Of a stretch of DNA of 9,823 bases, positions 1 through 6,023 are shown one piece after another; positions within the stretch are counted from its first letter, which is position 1, and every line of letters begins with the position of its first letter. Under the pieces are notes generated by a model, which saw nothing but the letters and a program-made list of their open reading frames with translations, searched no databases and had not been told where the DNA came from. The translations under genes were made by a program, and so were the position numbers. Source of the DNA: Acidobacteriota bacterium. Its GTDB lineage: Bacteria; Acidobacteriota; Blastocatellia; Pyrinomonadales; Pyrinomonadaceae. The stretch covers positions 1 to 9,823 of the forward strand of contig JAEWBM010000179.1 of assembly GCA_023391155.1 (NCBI GenBank), in the 5' to 3' direction.

Positions 1-536
1 GCCGTAAACTCTACCCTGACGGCGACGCCAAGCCCCATCGGGTTTTTTGCATCATAGCCGTCATCGATCTCGATCAATGCAGATTGCCGATCTGAGTAGC
101 GCACCTTTGAGCTGGGGAAAACAAAGACGGGGTAACGGTCCGCGATGAGATGAGCTTCTTCGCCCGCCGGCCCCGGGACAAATGCGACCCTTCCGAATTC
201 GGCGTAAAGGTTCCAGAAAAGTGTCTCGCCGGTTGTTCCGTAGGCGGGGAAGATTTCCGTAATACGGACCTCCCGGTGGTCGGGGTCGCGGATGAAGTCG
301 ATCACTGACCGGCCGTCTGCGCCGCTACGGCGATCGAGGAACATCCCGGAAAAGAGGCCGTTCTTTTCGTAATACTTATCCGAAAAATCGAAGGGACGAT
401 TTTCTGCGATGGCAGCGAAACTCCGTTCGCTCTCCGAAAGGTCGAGAAGAGCTTGTGAGTATCCGTCTAAGTGGAAAGCGGCTGCGAAGAGGGTTGCGAT
501 AAAAAGGCCGAGGGCCGGATTCTTGATGACGTTCAT
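1..536 (-). CDS. Secreted protein of unknown function, 3' end outside window
   Basis: A minus-strand frame opens with ATG at 534-536 and stays open for 178 codons to the left edge, so the C-terminus is missing. The N-terminus looks like a Sec signal peptide: MNVIKNPALGLF with a hydrophobic stretch to about residue 21, followed by a small-residue region (GYSQA, about residues 25-29) suitable for signal peptidase I. The mature part is mixed and rather acidic, with no cysteine and no motif I recognise; it contains FPAYGTTGETLFWNLY and a glycine/proline-rich turn FVPGPAGEEAH. An SD-like AGG (545-547, within GGTAGG) lies 8 nt upstream of the ATG and supports this start. It is transcribed away from nrfH and the two share a 98-bp upstream region. 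An exported or periplasmic role is inferred from the signal peptide only; I assign no function. Confidence 0.72.
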   Translation of the reverse strand, partial: MNVIKNPALGLFIATLFAAAFHLDGYSQALLDLSESERSFAAIAENRPFDFSDKYYEKNGLFSGMFLDRRSGADGRSVIDFIRDPDHREVRITEIFPAYGTTGETLFWNLYAEFGRVAFVPGPAGEEAHLIADRYPVFVFPSSKVRYSDRQSALIEIDDGYDAKNPMGLGVAVRVEFT

Positions 537-634
537 TTCATTTACCTACCTATGTCAAGATTTGTACCCCCCTCCTGACAGAACAGTGCATTCCGGATAG
601 GAAAAAAGACACAGTAGGCTAAGTTGTGAAATAG
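537..634. promoter_or_regulatory. Divergent intergenic region upstream of nrfHA
   Basis: These 98 bp separate the start codons of the leftward secreted-protein gene and the rightward nrfH, so both promoters should lie here. The best plus-strand candidate is CTGACA (575-580) with a weak -10 TAGGAA (598-603) at 17-bp spacing, which would leave about a 25-nt leader before nrfH. I see no convincing FNR, NarL or NsrR palindrome. The location is supported by gene layout; the exact promoter elements are weak. Confidence 0.3.
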
Positions 635-1153
635 TTGGGTTTGAAGACCCATTTCTTGACCGGGCCTCGCCGCTCGGGTAAGATTTCTAGGCAAGTGACC
701 TTTTACTCTCTCAGACTGGCCGTTGCCGGTATCGGGCTTGGGTTGGCGCTCGGCGTCGGGCTTTACACGTTCTGGTACGGCAAGGGCTATTCATATATGA
801 GCAACGATCCGGCGTCCTGCGCCAATTGCCATATAATGAACGAGCAGTACGACGGCTGGATAAAATCGAGCCATAAAACGGTCGCGACCTGCAATGATTG
901 TCATACCCCCCACGACACGATCGGGAAATATACGACGAAGGCCTGGAACGGTTTTTGGCATTCGTACTATTTCACGGTCGGCGGATTTCACGAGCCCATA
1001 CAGATCACCGAGCGGAACCGTCAGATCGCGGAAGAGAGCTGCCGTTATTGCCACCAGCAGATGGTGGAGTCTATAACGGTGTCAGAGGATGAGGCGCATT
1101 TTAGCCAGGTGTCATGCATTCGGTGCCACAGAAACGTCGGGCACCAGCACTGA
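635..1153 (+). CDS. nrfH: Cytochrome c nitrite reductase small subunit (tetraheme quinol dehydrogenase)
   Basis: NrfH is the membrane-anchored tetraheme cytochrome of the NapC/NirT family that oxidises menaquinol and passes electrons to NrfA. The 172-residue product has a basic N-terminus, one transmembrane helix at about residues 24-47, then four CxxCH heme sites: CANCH (62-66), CNDCH (86-90), CRYCH (136-140) and CIRCH (161-165). The first is CxxCHxM with Met68, the pattern in which heme 1 is ligated by methionine in NrfH. Lys81 precedes the second motif (SSHKTVATCNDCH), where the quinol-site lysine is expected. The ending RCHRNVGHQH is typical of the family. The start is uncertain: 635 is TTG without a clear SD, and TTG at 641 or 653 and GTG at 695 are in frame; a start at 695 would still keep the helix. 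nrfA begins 13 nt after the stop, so the two are an operon. Confidence 0.93.
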   Translation: MGLKTHFLTGPRRSGKISRQVTFYSLRLAVAGIGLGLALGVGLYTFWYGKGYSYMSNDPASCANCHIMNEQYDGWIKSSHKTVATCNDCHTPHDTIGKYTTKAWNGFWHSYYFTVGGFHEPIQITERNRQIAEESCRYCHQQMVESITVSEDEAHFSQVSCIRCHRNVGHQH

Positions 1154-1155
1154 TC

Positions 1156-1160
1156 AGGAG
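1156..1160 (+). promoter_or_regulatory. Shine-Dalgarno site deciding the nrfA start
   Basis: AGGAG lies 6 nt before ATG 1167-1169, just after the nrfH stop. It favours this start over the 26-codon longer reading from 1089, which would run inside nrfH. Confidence 0.75.
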
Positions 1161-1166
1161 CGAACA

Positions 1167-2636
1167 ATGGTTGATGAGAACAAGGAGATAGTAAACGAAA
1201 CCGAACCCGTGAAAGAGGAACCGGCGAAGCCGCGAAAAAGGCTTTACGGACTAAGGCTCGTTATCCTGGTCGCTTTCGCGTCCTTTGCGGTGGCCATTCT
1301 TGGCCTGGCCCTGCTCACCAATATCATGGAGCGGAAAGAGGAGGGGCGAACCCCGTTCTATAGGGTGGTGGAGCTCAACGACGACATTTCCGACCCTGCC
1401 GTTTGGGGGAAAAACTTTCCGCAGCAATACGATAGTTATCTGCGAACCGTGGACCAGGTCCGTACTCGATATGGCGGAAGCGAGGCCCTGCCGAGAGCCC
1501 CCTCTGAAGCGGATCCGAGGTCGATCGTCGCACAATCTCGCATTGAGGAAGACCCCCGGCTTATCACGATGTGGGACGGCTATGCCTTTGCGGTGGACTT
1601 TCGCGAAGAGCGAGGGCACGCCTATATGCTCGAGGACCAGACCTTTACGGAAAGGCAAGTCGTGACGAAACAGCCGGGCACATGCATCAACTGTCACGCT
1701 TCCGCCTACAACGCTTATAAGACACTGGGGAACGGAGATATTTACGCTGGCTTCCGGGCACTGAACCAGATGCCGTATACCGAGGCGCGGCAGAACGTTT
1801 CGCATCCGGTCGCGTGTATCGATTGCCACGATTCGCAGACTATGCAGCTCCGCGTGACTAGGCCGGCGTTCATGGAAGGTATCAAACTCGTCAAGGCGGC
1901 GCAGGGGATCGAGAATTACGACGTGAACCGCGACGCGACGCGTCAGGAGATGCGCACATATGTCTGCGGGCAATGCCACGTGGAATATTACTTCAAGGGG
2001 CCTGAGAAGGAGCTTACCTATCCCTGGCACAACGGCCTGAAGGTCGAGAACATGCTTGAGTATTACAAGACGGTCGAGCACAACGACTGGGTACATGCGC
2101 GGACCGGTGCCGGTGTTTTGAAGGCGCAGCATCCCGAATTCGAGATGTACAACCAGGGCATCCACGCTCGGGCCGGGGTCGCCTGCGCCGATTGCCATAT
2201 GCCGTACGAAAGGCAGGGAGCGATGAAGATCTCAAGCCACCACGTACGCAGCCCGCTGCTGAGCATCAACACCTCGTGCCAAACCTGTCATAAGGGGACT
2301 GAAGAGGAGCTTCGTTCCCGCGTCGAGACTATACAGGAGCGGACATACAAGCTGCGCGATATCGCAATGGAAGCCCTTGTCCAATTGATCGGCGATATTT
2401 CGGCAGCAAGGGAGGCCGGGGCGACAGACGAGCAGCTCGCAGCGGCGAGAGAGAACCAGCGGAACGCCCAGTTCTTCCTGGATTTTGTGGAGGCGGAAAA
2501 CTCGATGGGCTTTCACGCTCCTGAAGAGGCAGCGCGAATATTGGCCGAGTCGATCAACTACACGAGGCTCGGACAGGTTGCACTCCGCGATGCAAGGGCG
2601 AGCGGCGGAACGGCACCGGTCAGGGCGTCGCTTTAA
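1167..2636 (+). CDS. nrfA: Ammonia-forming cytochrome c nitrite reductase, catalytic subunit
   Basis: NrfA is the pentaheme periplasmic enzyme that reduces nitrite to ammonium with six electrons, supplied here by NrfH. The 489-residue product has a charged N-terminus, a hydrophobic helix at about 27-51 that looks like an uncleaved membrane anchor, and five heme sites: CINCH (173-177), CIDCH (217-221), CGQCH (267-271), CADCH (340-344) and CQTCH (371-375). Active-site residues are recognisable: Arg149 in RGHAYM, Tyr274 in HVEYYF, and His322 in KAQHPEF. Glu273, Lys319 and Gln321 match the calcium site. The late ligand motif NSMGFHAP (His450) and HHVRSPL are also present. The first heme, which is catalytic in this family, is bound by CxxCH and not by the CxxCK of E. 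coli; a CxxCH form is known, for example in Campylobacter. This form should not need the dedicated NrfEFG lyase, and none is encoded next to it here. Confidence 0.96.
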   Translation: MVDENKEIVNETEPVKEEPAKPRKRLYGLRLVILVAFASFAVAILGLALLTNIMERKEEGRTPFYRVVELNDDISDPAVWGKNFPQQYDSYLRTVDQVRTRYGGSEALPRAPSEADPRSIVAQSRIEEDPRLITMWDGYAFAVDFREERGHAYMLEDQTFTERQVVTKQPGTCINCHASAYNAYKTLGNGDIYAGFRALNQMPYTEARQNVSHPVACIDCHDSQTMQLRVTRPAFMEGIKLVKAAQGIENYDVNRDATRQEMRTYVCGQCHVEYYFKGPEKELTYPWHNGLKVENMLEYYKTVEHNDWVHARTGAGVLKAQHPEFEMYNQGIHARAGVACADCHMPYERQGAMKISSHHVRSPLLSINTSCQTCHKGTEEELRSRVETIQERTYKLRDIAMEALVQLIGDISAAREAGATDEQLAAARENQRNAQFFLDFVEAENSMGFHAPEEAARILAESINYTRLGQVALRDARASGGTAPVRASL

Positions 2637-2653
2637 GGTGGGAGGGGCGCTTA

Positions 2654-3010
2654 CTAGTTCTGCTTAGTGACCTTCGAAGCGAGGGTCTCGGCCTCTTTGT
2701 CTTTCGACAAGCCATCTTTCTTACCGGCGCCTTGCTGGACGACATGGGTCAGCTCATGCGAGAGCAGCTCTTCGCCCTTGGGCGAGAATGGGTCGTATGA
2801 CTTTGGGGCAAAATAGATGTCGTTCCCCTTTGAAAAGCTCTCAGCGCCGAGAAGCGTAGGGGCGTGACTCTCGTGAACCTTCACCTTAGAGAGATCGGCA
2901 CCCAGCGTTGCCTCAAAGCGATGACGAAGCGGAGAGGGCAGCGGTTTGCCGCTACCTGAGCCGGAATTTGCAGCAGCAGGCTTAAGGTGAGCCTTTGACG
3001 AATCTTCCAT
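2654..3010 (-). CDS. Small DUF4157 (eCIS core domain) HExxH protein
   Basis: The 118-residue product carries the DUF4157 signature: an N-terminal segment PLPSPLRHRFEATLGADL (about 24-40), a VKVHESHAP stretch (43-51), then GNDIYFAPKSY and the zincin-like motif HELTHVVQQ with HExxH at 85-89. The family is found on proteins carried by extracellular contractile injection systems and also on many orphan proteins. Here the domain makes up nearly the whole protein: it lacks a signal peptide and a toxin domain, and ends in a Lys/Glu-rich tail where EAE (106-108) could supply a third metal ligand. An SD AGGA (3017-3020) sits 6 nt before the ATG. It converges with nrfA (17 nt between stops) and is divergent from the methyltransferase at 3080. 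The domain call is firm; protease activity and any link to an injection system are unproven. Confidence 0.85.
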   Translation of the reverse strand: MEDSSKAHLKPAAANSGSGSGKPLPSPLRHRFEATLGADLSKVKVHESHAPTLLGAESFSKGNDIYFAPKSYDPFSPKGEELLSHELTHVVQQGAGKKDGLSKDKEAETLASKVTKQN

Positions 3011-3039
3011 AATATTTCCTGAACGAAATAGGGTGAGCC

Positions 3040-3069
3040 ATTATATACACGAAAGTTGTTTTGCAACAA
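3040..3069 (-). promoter_or_regulatory. Probable promoter of the DUF4157 gene
   Basis: On the minus strand a consensus -10 TATAAT (3040-3045) is preceded at 18 bp by TTGTTG (3064-3069), or at 15 bp by TTGCAA (3061-3066), as a weak -35. Transcription would start near 3033 and give a leader of about 20-25 nt before ATG 3008-3010. The -10 is a perfect match; the -35 is poor. Confidence 0.5.
3056..3069. repeat. Short inverted repeat between divergent genes
   Basis: TTGTT (3056-3060) and AACAA (3065-3069) form a perfect 5-bp inverted repeat around TTGC. It overlaps the presumed -35 of the DUF4157 gene and abuts the ribosome-binding site of the methyltransferase gene, so it could be an operator, but repeats this short also occur by chance. 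Confidence 0.3.
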
Positions 3070-3072
3070 GGG
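3068..3072 (+). promoter_or_regulatory. Shine-Dalgarno site favouring the GTG start at 3080
   Basis: AAGGG lies 7 nt before GTG 3080-3082. The alternative TTG start at 3056 would place this site inside the coding region and add eight residues of unlikely composition. Confidence 0.55.
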
Positions 3073-3079
3073 TCTCCGG

Positions 3080-3793
3080 GTGCTAGGCAAATTTAAGCAA
3101 AGATCCGAGCGGCAAGAACGCATCGACACGGGCGACTATACGGCGGATGAATACCGCCGTTTTTTGCGCGAGATCGCGTTTATAAATCGGCACCTGGGTG
3201 ACAGGCGCGCTCTCCGCCGCTCGGTCTTTCAAGAGATCGAAGAAAGGGGCCTGACAGAGTTTTCACTCCTTGACGTCGGTGCCGGTTCTGGCGAACTGCT
3301 TAGGGCCACCGCGGAGTGGGCACGATCGACGGGGAGGCGGGCGCGGCTTGCGGGGATCGACCTCAGCCCGATCTCACCGGCCGCTGCAGGCAGAGGCGAT
3401 GGCATTGCTCACGTGCAGGGCGATGCCCGGCAGCTGCCGCTCACCGACGGCTCATTCGATATTGTTATTTCGTCGCTTTTCTTTCATCATTTAACCGATG
3501 ATGATGCCGCACGCGTACTGGCCGAGATGCGGCGTGTCGCGCGGGAAACGGTTTACGTGATCGACCTCGTACGCCACCCGGCTGCATGGATACTCTATCG
3601 GATGATGTGCTCCGCACTTTCTATATCGCGGCTCGTGCGAGAGGACGGGTCACTCTCGGTGATGCGAGGTTTTACGGACGGCGAGTTGTCGAAGATCGCC
3701 CGGAATGCGGGGGCCGTTGATGCCGTTGAAAGGAGGTCCGCCCCTTACCGAATAATCTTGAAAACAAGCGGCAACGCCGCCGGTCAGGCCTGA
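3080..3793 (+). CDS. Class I SAM-dependent methyltransferase
   Basis: The 237-residue product has a basic helical N-terminus with GDYTADEYRRFLREI (18-32), followed by a Rossmann-fold methyltransferase core. Motif I is LLDVGAGSG (63-71) and the ribose-binding acid is Asp94 in AGIDLS. A GDARQLPL segment follows, then FDIVISSLFFHHL, the usual UbiE-like post-motif region, and a VYVIDLVRHP strand. The C-terminal part (SALSISRLVRE, then MRGFTDGELSKIARNAG) resembles small-molecule methyltransferases of the UbiE/COQ5-like group. It lacks the full UbiE/MenG signatures, so I do not assign quinone methylation; the substrate is unknown. The GTG start is chosen for its SD site. Its last 10 bp overlap the end of the convergent PKMT-like gene. 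Confidence 0.85.
   Translation: MLGKFKQRSERQERIDTGDYTADEYRRFLREIAFINRHLGDRRALRRSVFQEIEERGLTEFSLLDVGAGSGELLRATAEWARSTGRRARLAGIDLSPISPAAAGRGDGIAHVQGDARQLPLTDGSFDIVISSLFFHHLTDDDAARVLAEMRRVARETVYVIDLVRHPAAWILYRMMCSALSISRLVREDGSLSVMRGFTDGELSKIARNAGAVDAVERRSAPYRIILKTSGNAAGQA
3768..3793. other. Stem-loop and palindromic tail-to-tail gene overlap
   Basis: GCGGC (3768-3772) and GCCGC (3776-3780) can pair around a 3-nt loop. Immediately after, TCAGGCCTGA (3784-3793) is a perfect 10-bp palindrome that is exactly the overlap of two convergent genes: each strand reads CAG GCC TGA, so both proteins end in Gln-Ala. No U-tract follows on either strand, so this is not a standard intrinsic terminator. Confidence 0.55.
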
Positions 3794-5322
3794 AACATGC
3801 CGATGCGGCCGAGGTTGGCGATGCTGTCGTCGATCCACGAAGGGAGGCTTCGCAGCAAGTCTGCGCGGTCCGTGATATCGGGTGCTGACCCTATAAAGTC
3901 GGACATCTCTTTGGCGAGCGTCCGGCGGTCGCGTGTGCCGTCCATAAGTTCCAATAGCGTACGCGAGACCGCATCTTTGATCTTCATATCAATGCCGAGC
4001 CCGGTGATGACGTGTTCGGCCGAGCGCATCTGAAGCCGGGCGAGAGCGTTGATCGCGGGACGCTCGCCGGGCTCAACGGCACGGTCCGGCTGAAAGAGAT
4101 GAAGCTCGACCATTCGCGACTGCATCGCGATCTGGAGAATAACTGTCCGGGCGATCTCCACTTCGCGCGGTTCTATGCTGGTACCGGAGAGTAAACTTTT
4201 CCCCTGATCTGCTAACTCAAGAAAAGAAATGGCGCGGGGCCAATGATCGCCCAAACGCACAAGCATCGCCTTGACAAGGGGGCGGTCTATCTCGATACCG
4301 ACACCGCCGGTACCGACGAACTTCTCGATCTTTTCCGAGGCGAGGTCCGGGTGTTTGCTTTCGGCACGAAGCGAGGACAAAACAAGAAAGTTATCGACGA
4401 CGGCCGGTGCCGGCTGGCGGTCGAGATCAATATCTTTGCGGCAAAAAAGCGTCTGTCGAAAGGCACGTCCGCGGAAGTGGTCGAGGTATTGTTCGCGTTC
4501 GATGACGCTGTCCAGTGAGGCGATGAAATCGCGAGCGGGTTGTGGCAAGCCCCCGCCGCCCATTGCGTGAAGTTCCGCCTCGGATAGATACTGCAGGCCG
4601 TGTTGGCCGAGGTGATCGGCGAACTCGTGGAAGTAGAACGGCGCGTTCAGTTCCGAGAGATCGTCGTGAAAGATATCGGCCGCAAGGTGAGTGCGATGCC
4701 GGACAAGCTCATCCTCGAGCAAGGCTCGGTACGTGGAATCGGCCGCGGTGTTCTCGGCAAGAAACTTGAGGAATGAGAGAGCCCTGGCGACCTTTGGTTC
4801 AGGTTCGGAAACTTCCCTGCTGACAAAGCGCATCGCGTCCTGCGCCGGCTTGCGAGCATATGCACCAGGCAGCACGCTATAGCTCAAATACCCGACCCCC
4901 GAGGGGTTAAGAAGTTCGGCGAAGATCTCCAGAACGCGTTGCCGAACGAACTCGGGCACCCAGGAAAACAAGCCGTGAGCGACGATGTAATCAAAGGTGC
5001 CGAAATCAGCCGCGGACATATCGGCGACGTCCATTTGGCGGAACTCGACATTTGTCAGGCCGAGTTCGGCGGCTGCACTGTTTGCATCGTCGATATGCAC
5101 CTGAGCGAGATCCACACCCACAAACGACGCATCGGGCCAAAGGTACGCCTGTGCGATCAGGTTGCTGCCGTTCCCGCAACCCAGCTCGAGAACGCGGGAG
5201 GTTGCCGGGTCGGCCGGCGACATGCCGAAGAGCGTAGCATTCGTTGCCAAACGGTCAGGAAACGCCTGAACAAAGAACTTGCTGGGGTAGGGGAGCCTGT
5301 CGTATGAGAATCGCGATTTCAT
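3784..5322 (-). CDS. PKMT-like methyltransferase with methyltransferase regulatory domain
   Basis: The 512-residue product has the architecture of rickettsial protein-lysine methyltransferases (PKMT1/PKMT2, which methylate OmpB lysines). The family-type start MKSRFSYDRLPYPSKFF and FPDRLATNATLFG leads into a class I SAM fold: motif I VLELGCGNGSNL (44-55), acidic FVGVDLA (67-73), FRQMDVADM (94-102) and FDYIVAHGLFSWVPE (110-124). A methyltransferase regulatory domain follows, at about 215-310 (HDDLSELNAPFYFHEFADH, then FRQTLFCRK). The last 80 or so residues, with TLLELMDGTRDRRTLAKEM, resemble the winged-helix tail of these enzymes. The substrate is unknown; no OmpB-like or other obvious target is encoded here. 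No clear SD precedes the ATG. It lies 37 bp downstream of the ferredoxin-like gene on the same strand and could share its transcript, and it overlaps the 3080-3793 methyltransferase tail to tail. Confidence 0.88.
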   Translation of the reverse strand: MKSRFSYDRLPYPSKFFVQAFPDRLATNATLFGMSPADPATSRVLELGCGNGSNLIAQAYLWPDASFVGVDLAQVHIDDANSAAAELGLTNVEFRQMDVADMSAADFGTFDYIVAHGLFSWVPEFVRQRVLEIFAELLNPSGVGYLSYSVLPGAYARKPAQDAMRFVSREVSEPEPKVARALSFLKFLAENTAADSTYRALLEDELVRHRTHLAADIFHDDLSELNAPFYFHEFADHLGQHGLQYLSEAELHAMGGGGLPQPARDFIASLDSVIEREQYLDHFRGRAFRQTLFCRKDIDLDRQPAPAVVDNFLVLSSLRAESKHPDLASEKIEKFVGTGGVGIEIDRPLVKAMLVRLGDHWPRAISFLELADQGKSLLSGTSIEPREVEIARTVILQIAMQSRMVELHLFQPDRAVEPGERPAINALARLQMRSAEHVITGLGIDMKIKDAVSRTLLELMDGTRDRRTLAKEMSDFIGSAPDITDRADLLRSLPSWIDDSIANLGRIGMFQA

Positions 5323-5359
5323 AATGCACTAAGAACGTGAACGTCGAAAAAGGGTTATG

Positions 5360-5812
5360 CTACCACGGTGTCTCTTGCCATACCTTGTCCGATTCCCATT
5401 GGGGTCTTGTGTACCATCGGATATTGCAGAATCTTTTATCTTCTAGCAGCCAATCATAGATCGTGTTTGGATGGTCAGTAACGATCAGCCATCGACATTC
5501 GGGCAGCAGCAATTGCCGGATCTCGACATCGTGAAATTCATCCTCGAACCACGAATACGAAAATGCGGCACTTACGCCGTCGCTCTCTATTCGCGAGAAC
5601 TGGTACGCTGAAGACTCAGTCGCTGTTGACAAGAAATAGTGCTTGAAGAGTTTGGCAAGATCGACGGTCGTAAGAAACATATCGGTGGGATCGGCTACAT
5701 CAAACGTCACGTGGGAGCGGACGATCTGAGCGACATGGGGAAATTCAACGTCTGCCAGATCTGCGTCTCCCGCTTCTCCCAGTCGTCGCAGGACATTTTC
5801 CTCACTGCCTCT
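5360..5812 (-). CDS. C-terminal part of the split ferredoxin-like gene
   Basis: About 150 codons in the frame that takes over where the ferredoxin-like part stops. It reads RGSEENVLRRLGEAG, then VEFPHVAQIVRSHVTFDVAD, AFSYSWFEDEFHDVEIRQL, PECRWLIVTDHPNTIYDWL and ends RWYTRPQWESDKVWQETPW. It is rich in aromatic residues and has no signal peptide or membrane segment. I do not recognise a named domain. A conventional gene caller would probably start it at GTG 5708-5710 and give 116 residues, but the coding-like sequence upstream argues that this GTG is internal. Coordinates given here begin at the inferred shift point. Confidence 0.6.
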   Translation of the reverse strand, partial: RGSEENVLRRLGEAGDADLADVEFPHVAQIVRSHVTFDVADPTDMFLTTVDLAKLFKHYFLSTATESSAYQFSRIESDGVSAAFSYSWFEDEFHDVEIRQLLLPECRWLIVTDHPNTIYDWLLEDKRFCNIRWYTRPQWESDKVWQETPW

Positions 5813-6023
5813 AACGAATACATTGCACTTCCGAATACAATAAAGTGCGGATCATCCGATCAAGTTCTCCCTTGGTCTCGGGCTGTCGGCTAACATAGCA
5901 GTGTTGGTCTCGATCATAACTGAACATCTCCGGCGCCAGCTGGAATGGGATGTCGCAAGCAGTACAACAGCCGTGTCCCACATAGAATGGCCCATCGACG
6001 TTATCGTTATGAGGCTTTATCAA
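5811..6023 (-). CDS. Ferredoxin-like domain, N-terminal part of the split gene
   Basis: This 70-codon frame starts at TTG 6021-6023 and overlaps the stop of the upstream 136-residue gene (TTTGATAA), with a strong SD, GAGGAG, at 6032-6037. The product MIKPHNDNVDGPFYVGHGCC has cysteines at 19, 20, 23, 42 and 68, and segments IPFQLAPEMFSYD and HCYVSRQPET. This is the layout of a small single-cluster ferredoxin fold: clustered cysteines near the start, an aPexF strand, and one distant cysteine (here QCIR, in place of the usual CP). Cluster type cannot be settled from the sequence. Its stop is the site of the apparent frameshift, so on its own this would be a truncated protein. Confidence 0.6.
   Translation of the reverse strand: MIKPHNDNVDGPFYVGHGCCTACDIPFQLAPEMFSYDRDQHCYVSRQPETKGELDRMIRTLLYSEVQCIR

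Larger units (their letters stand above)
5360..6023 (-). pseudogene. Ferredoxin-like two-part gene split by a one-base frameshift
   Basis: Two adjoining minus-strand frames read as one protein of about 220 residues interrupted near 5813. The first frame ends EVQCIR then TAG (5811-5813); the next frame continues directly with RGSEENVLRRLGEAG and stays open to TAG at 5360-5362. Restoring one base to the TA of the stop would give Tyr and the continuous reading CIRYRGSEEN. The second frame has no ATG, GTG or TTG near its beginning (the first is GTG 5710), although the sequence upstream of that GTG is clearly protein-like. I therefore treat this as one gene with a single-base loss, or as a sequencing or assembly error. 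An intact family layout with both parts fused fits my recollection but is not verified here. Confidence 0.68.

Noticed and set aside
553..558. Perfect TTGACA on the minus strand as a -35 for the left-edge gene
   Set aside because: It is only 17-22 bp before the ATG, so the matching -10 would fall inside the coding region and no such box is seen.
1089..1166. Longer nrfA reading starting inside nrfH
   Set aside because: It overlaps nrfH by 65 bp and adds 26 residues unlike a NrfA N-terminus; ATG 1167 has an AGGAG at 6 nt.
1251..2198. 315-codon open frame antisense to nrfA
   Set aside because: It lies wholly opposite a certain gene, has no domain-like motif, and is the usual by-product of high-GC codon use.
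3768..3780. GCGGC/GCCGC stem-loop as an intrinsic terminator
   Set aside because: No run of T follows on either strand, and it lies within the coding end of the 3080-3793 methyltransferase.
5708..5710. GTG as the true start of a separate 116-residue gene
   Set aside because: About 34 codons upstream in the same frame are clearly protein-like and join the ferredoxin-like part, so the GTG is probably internal.
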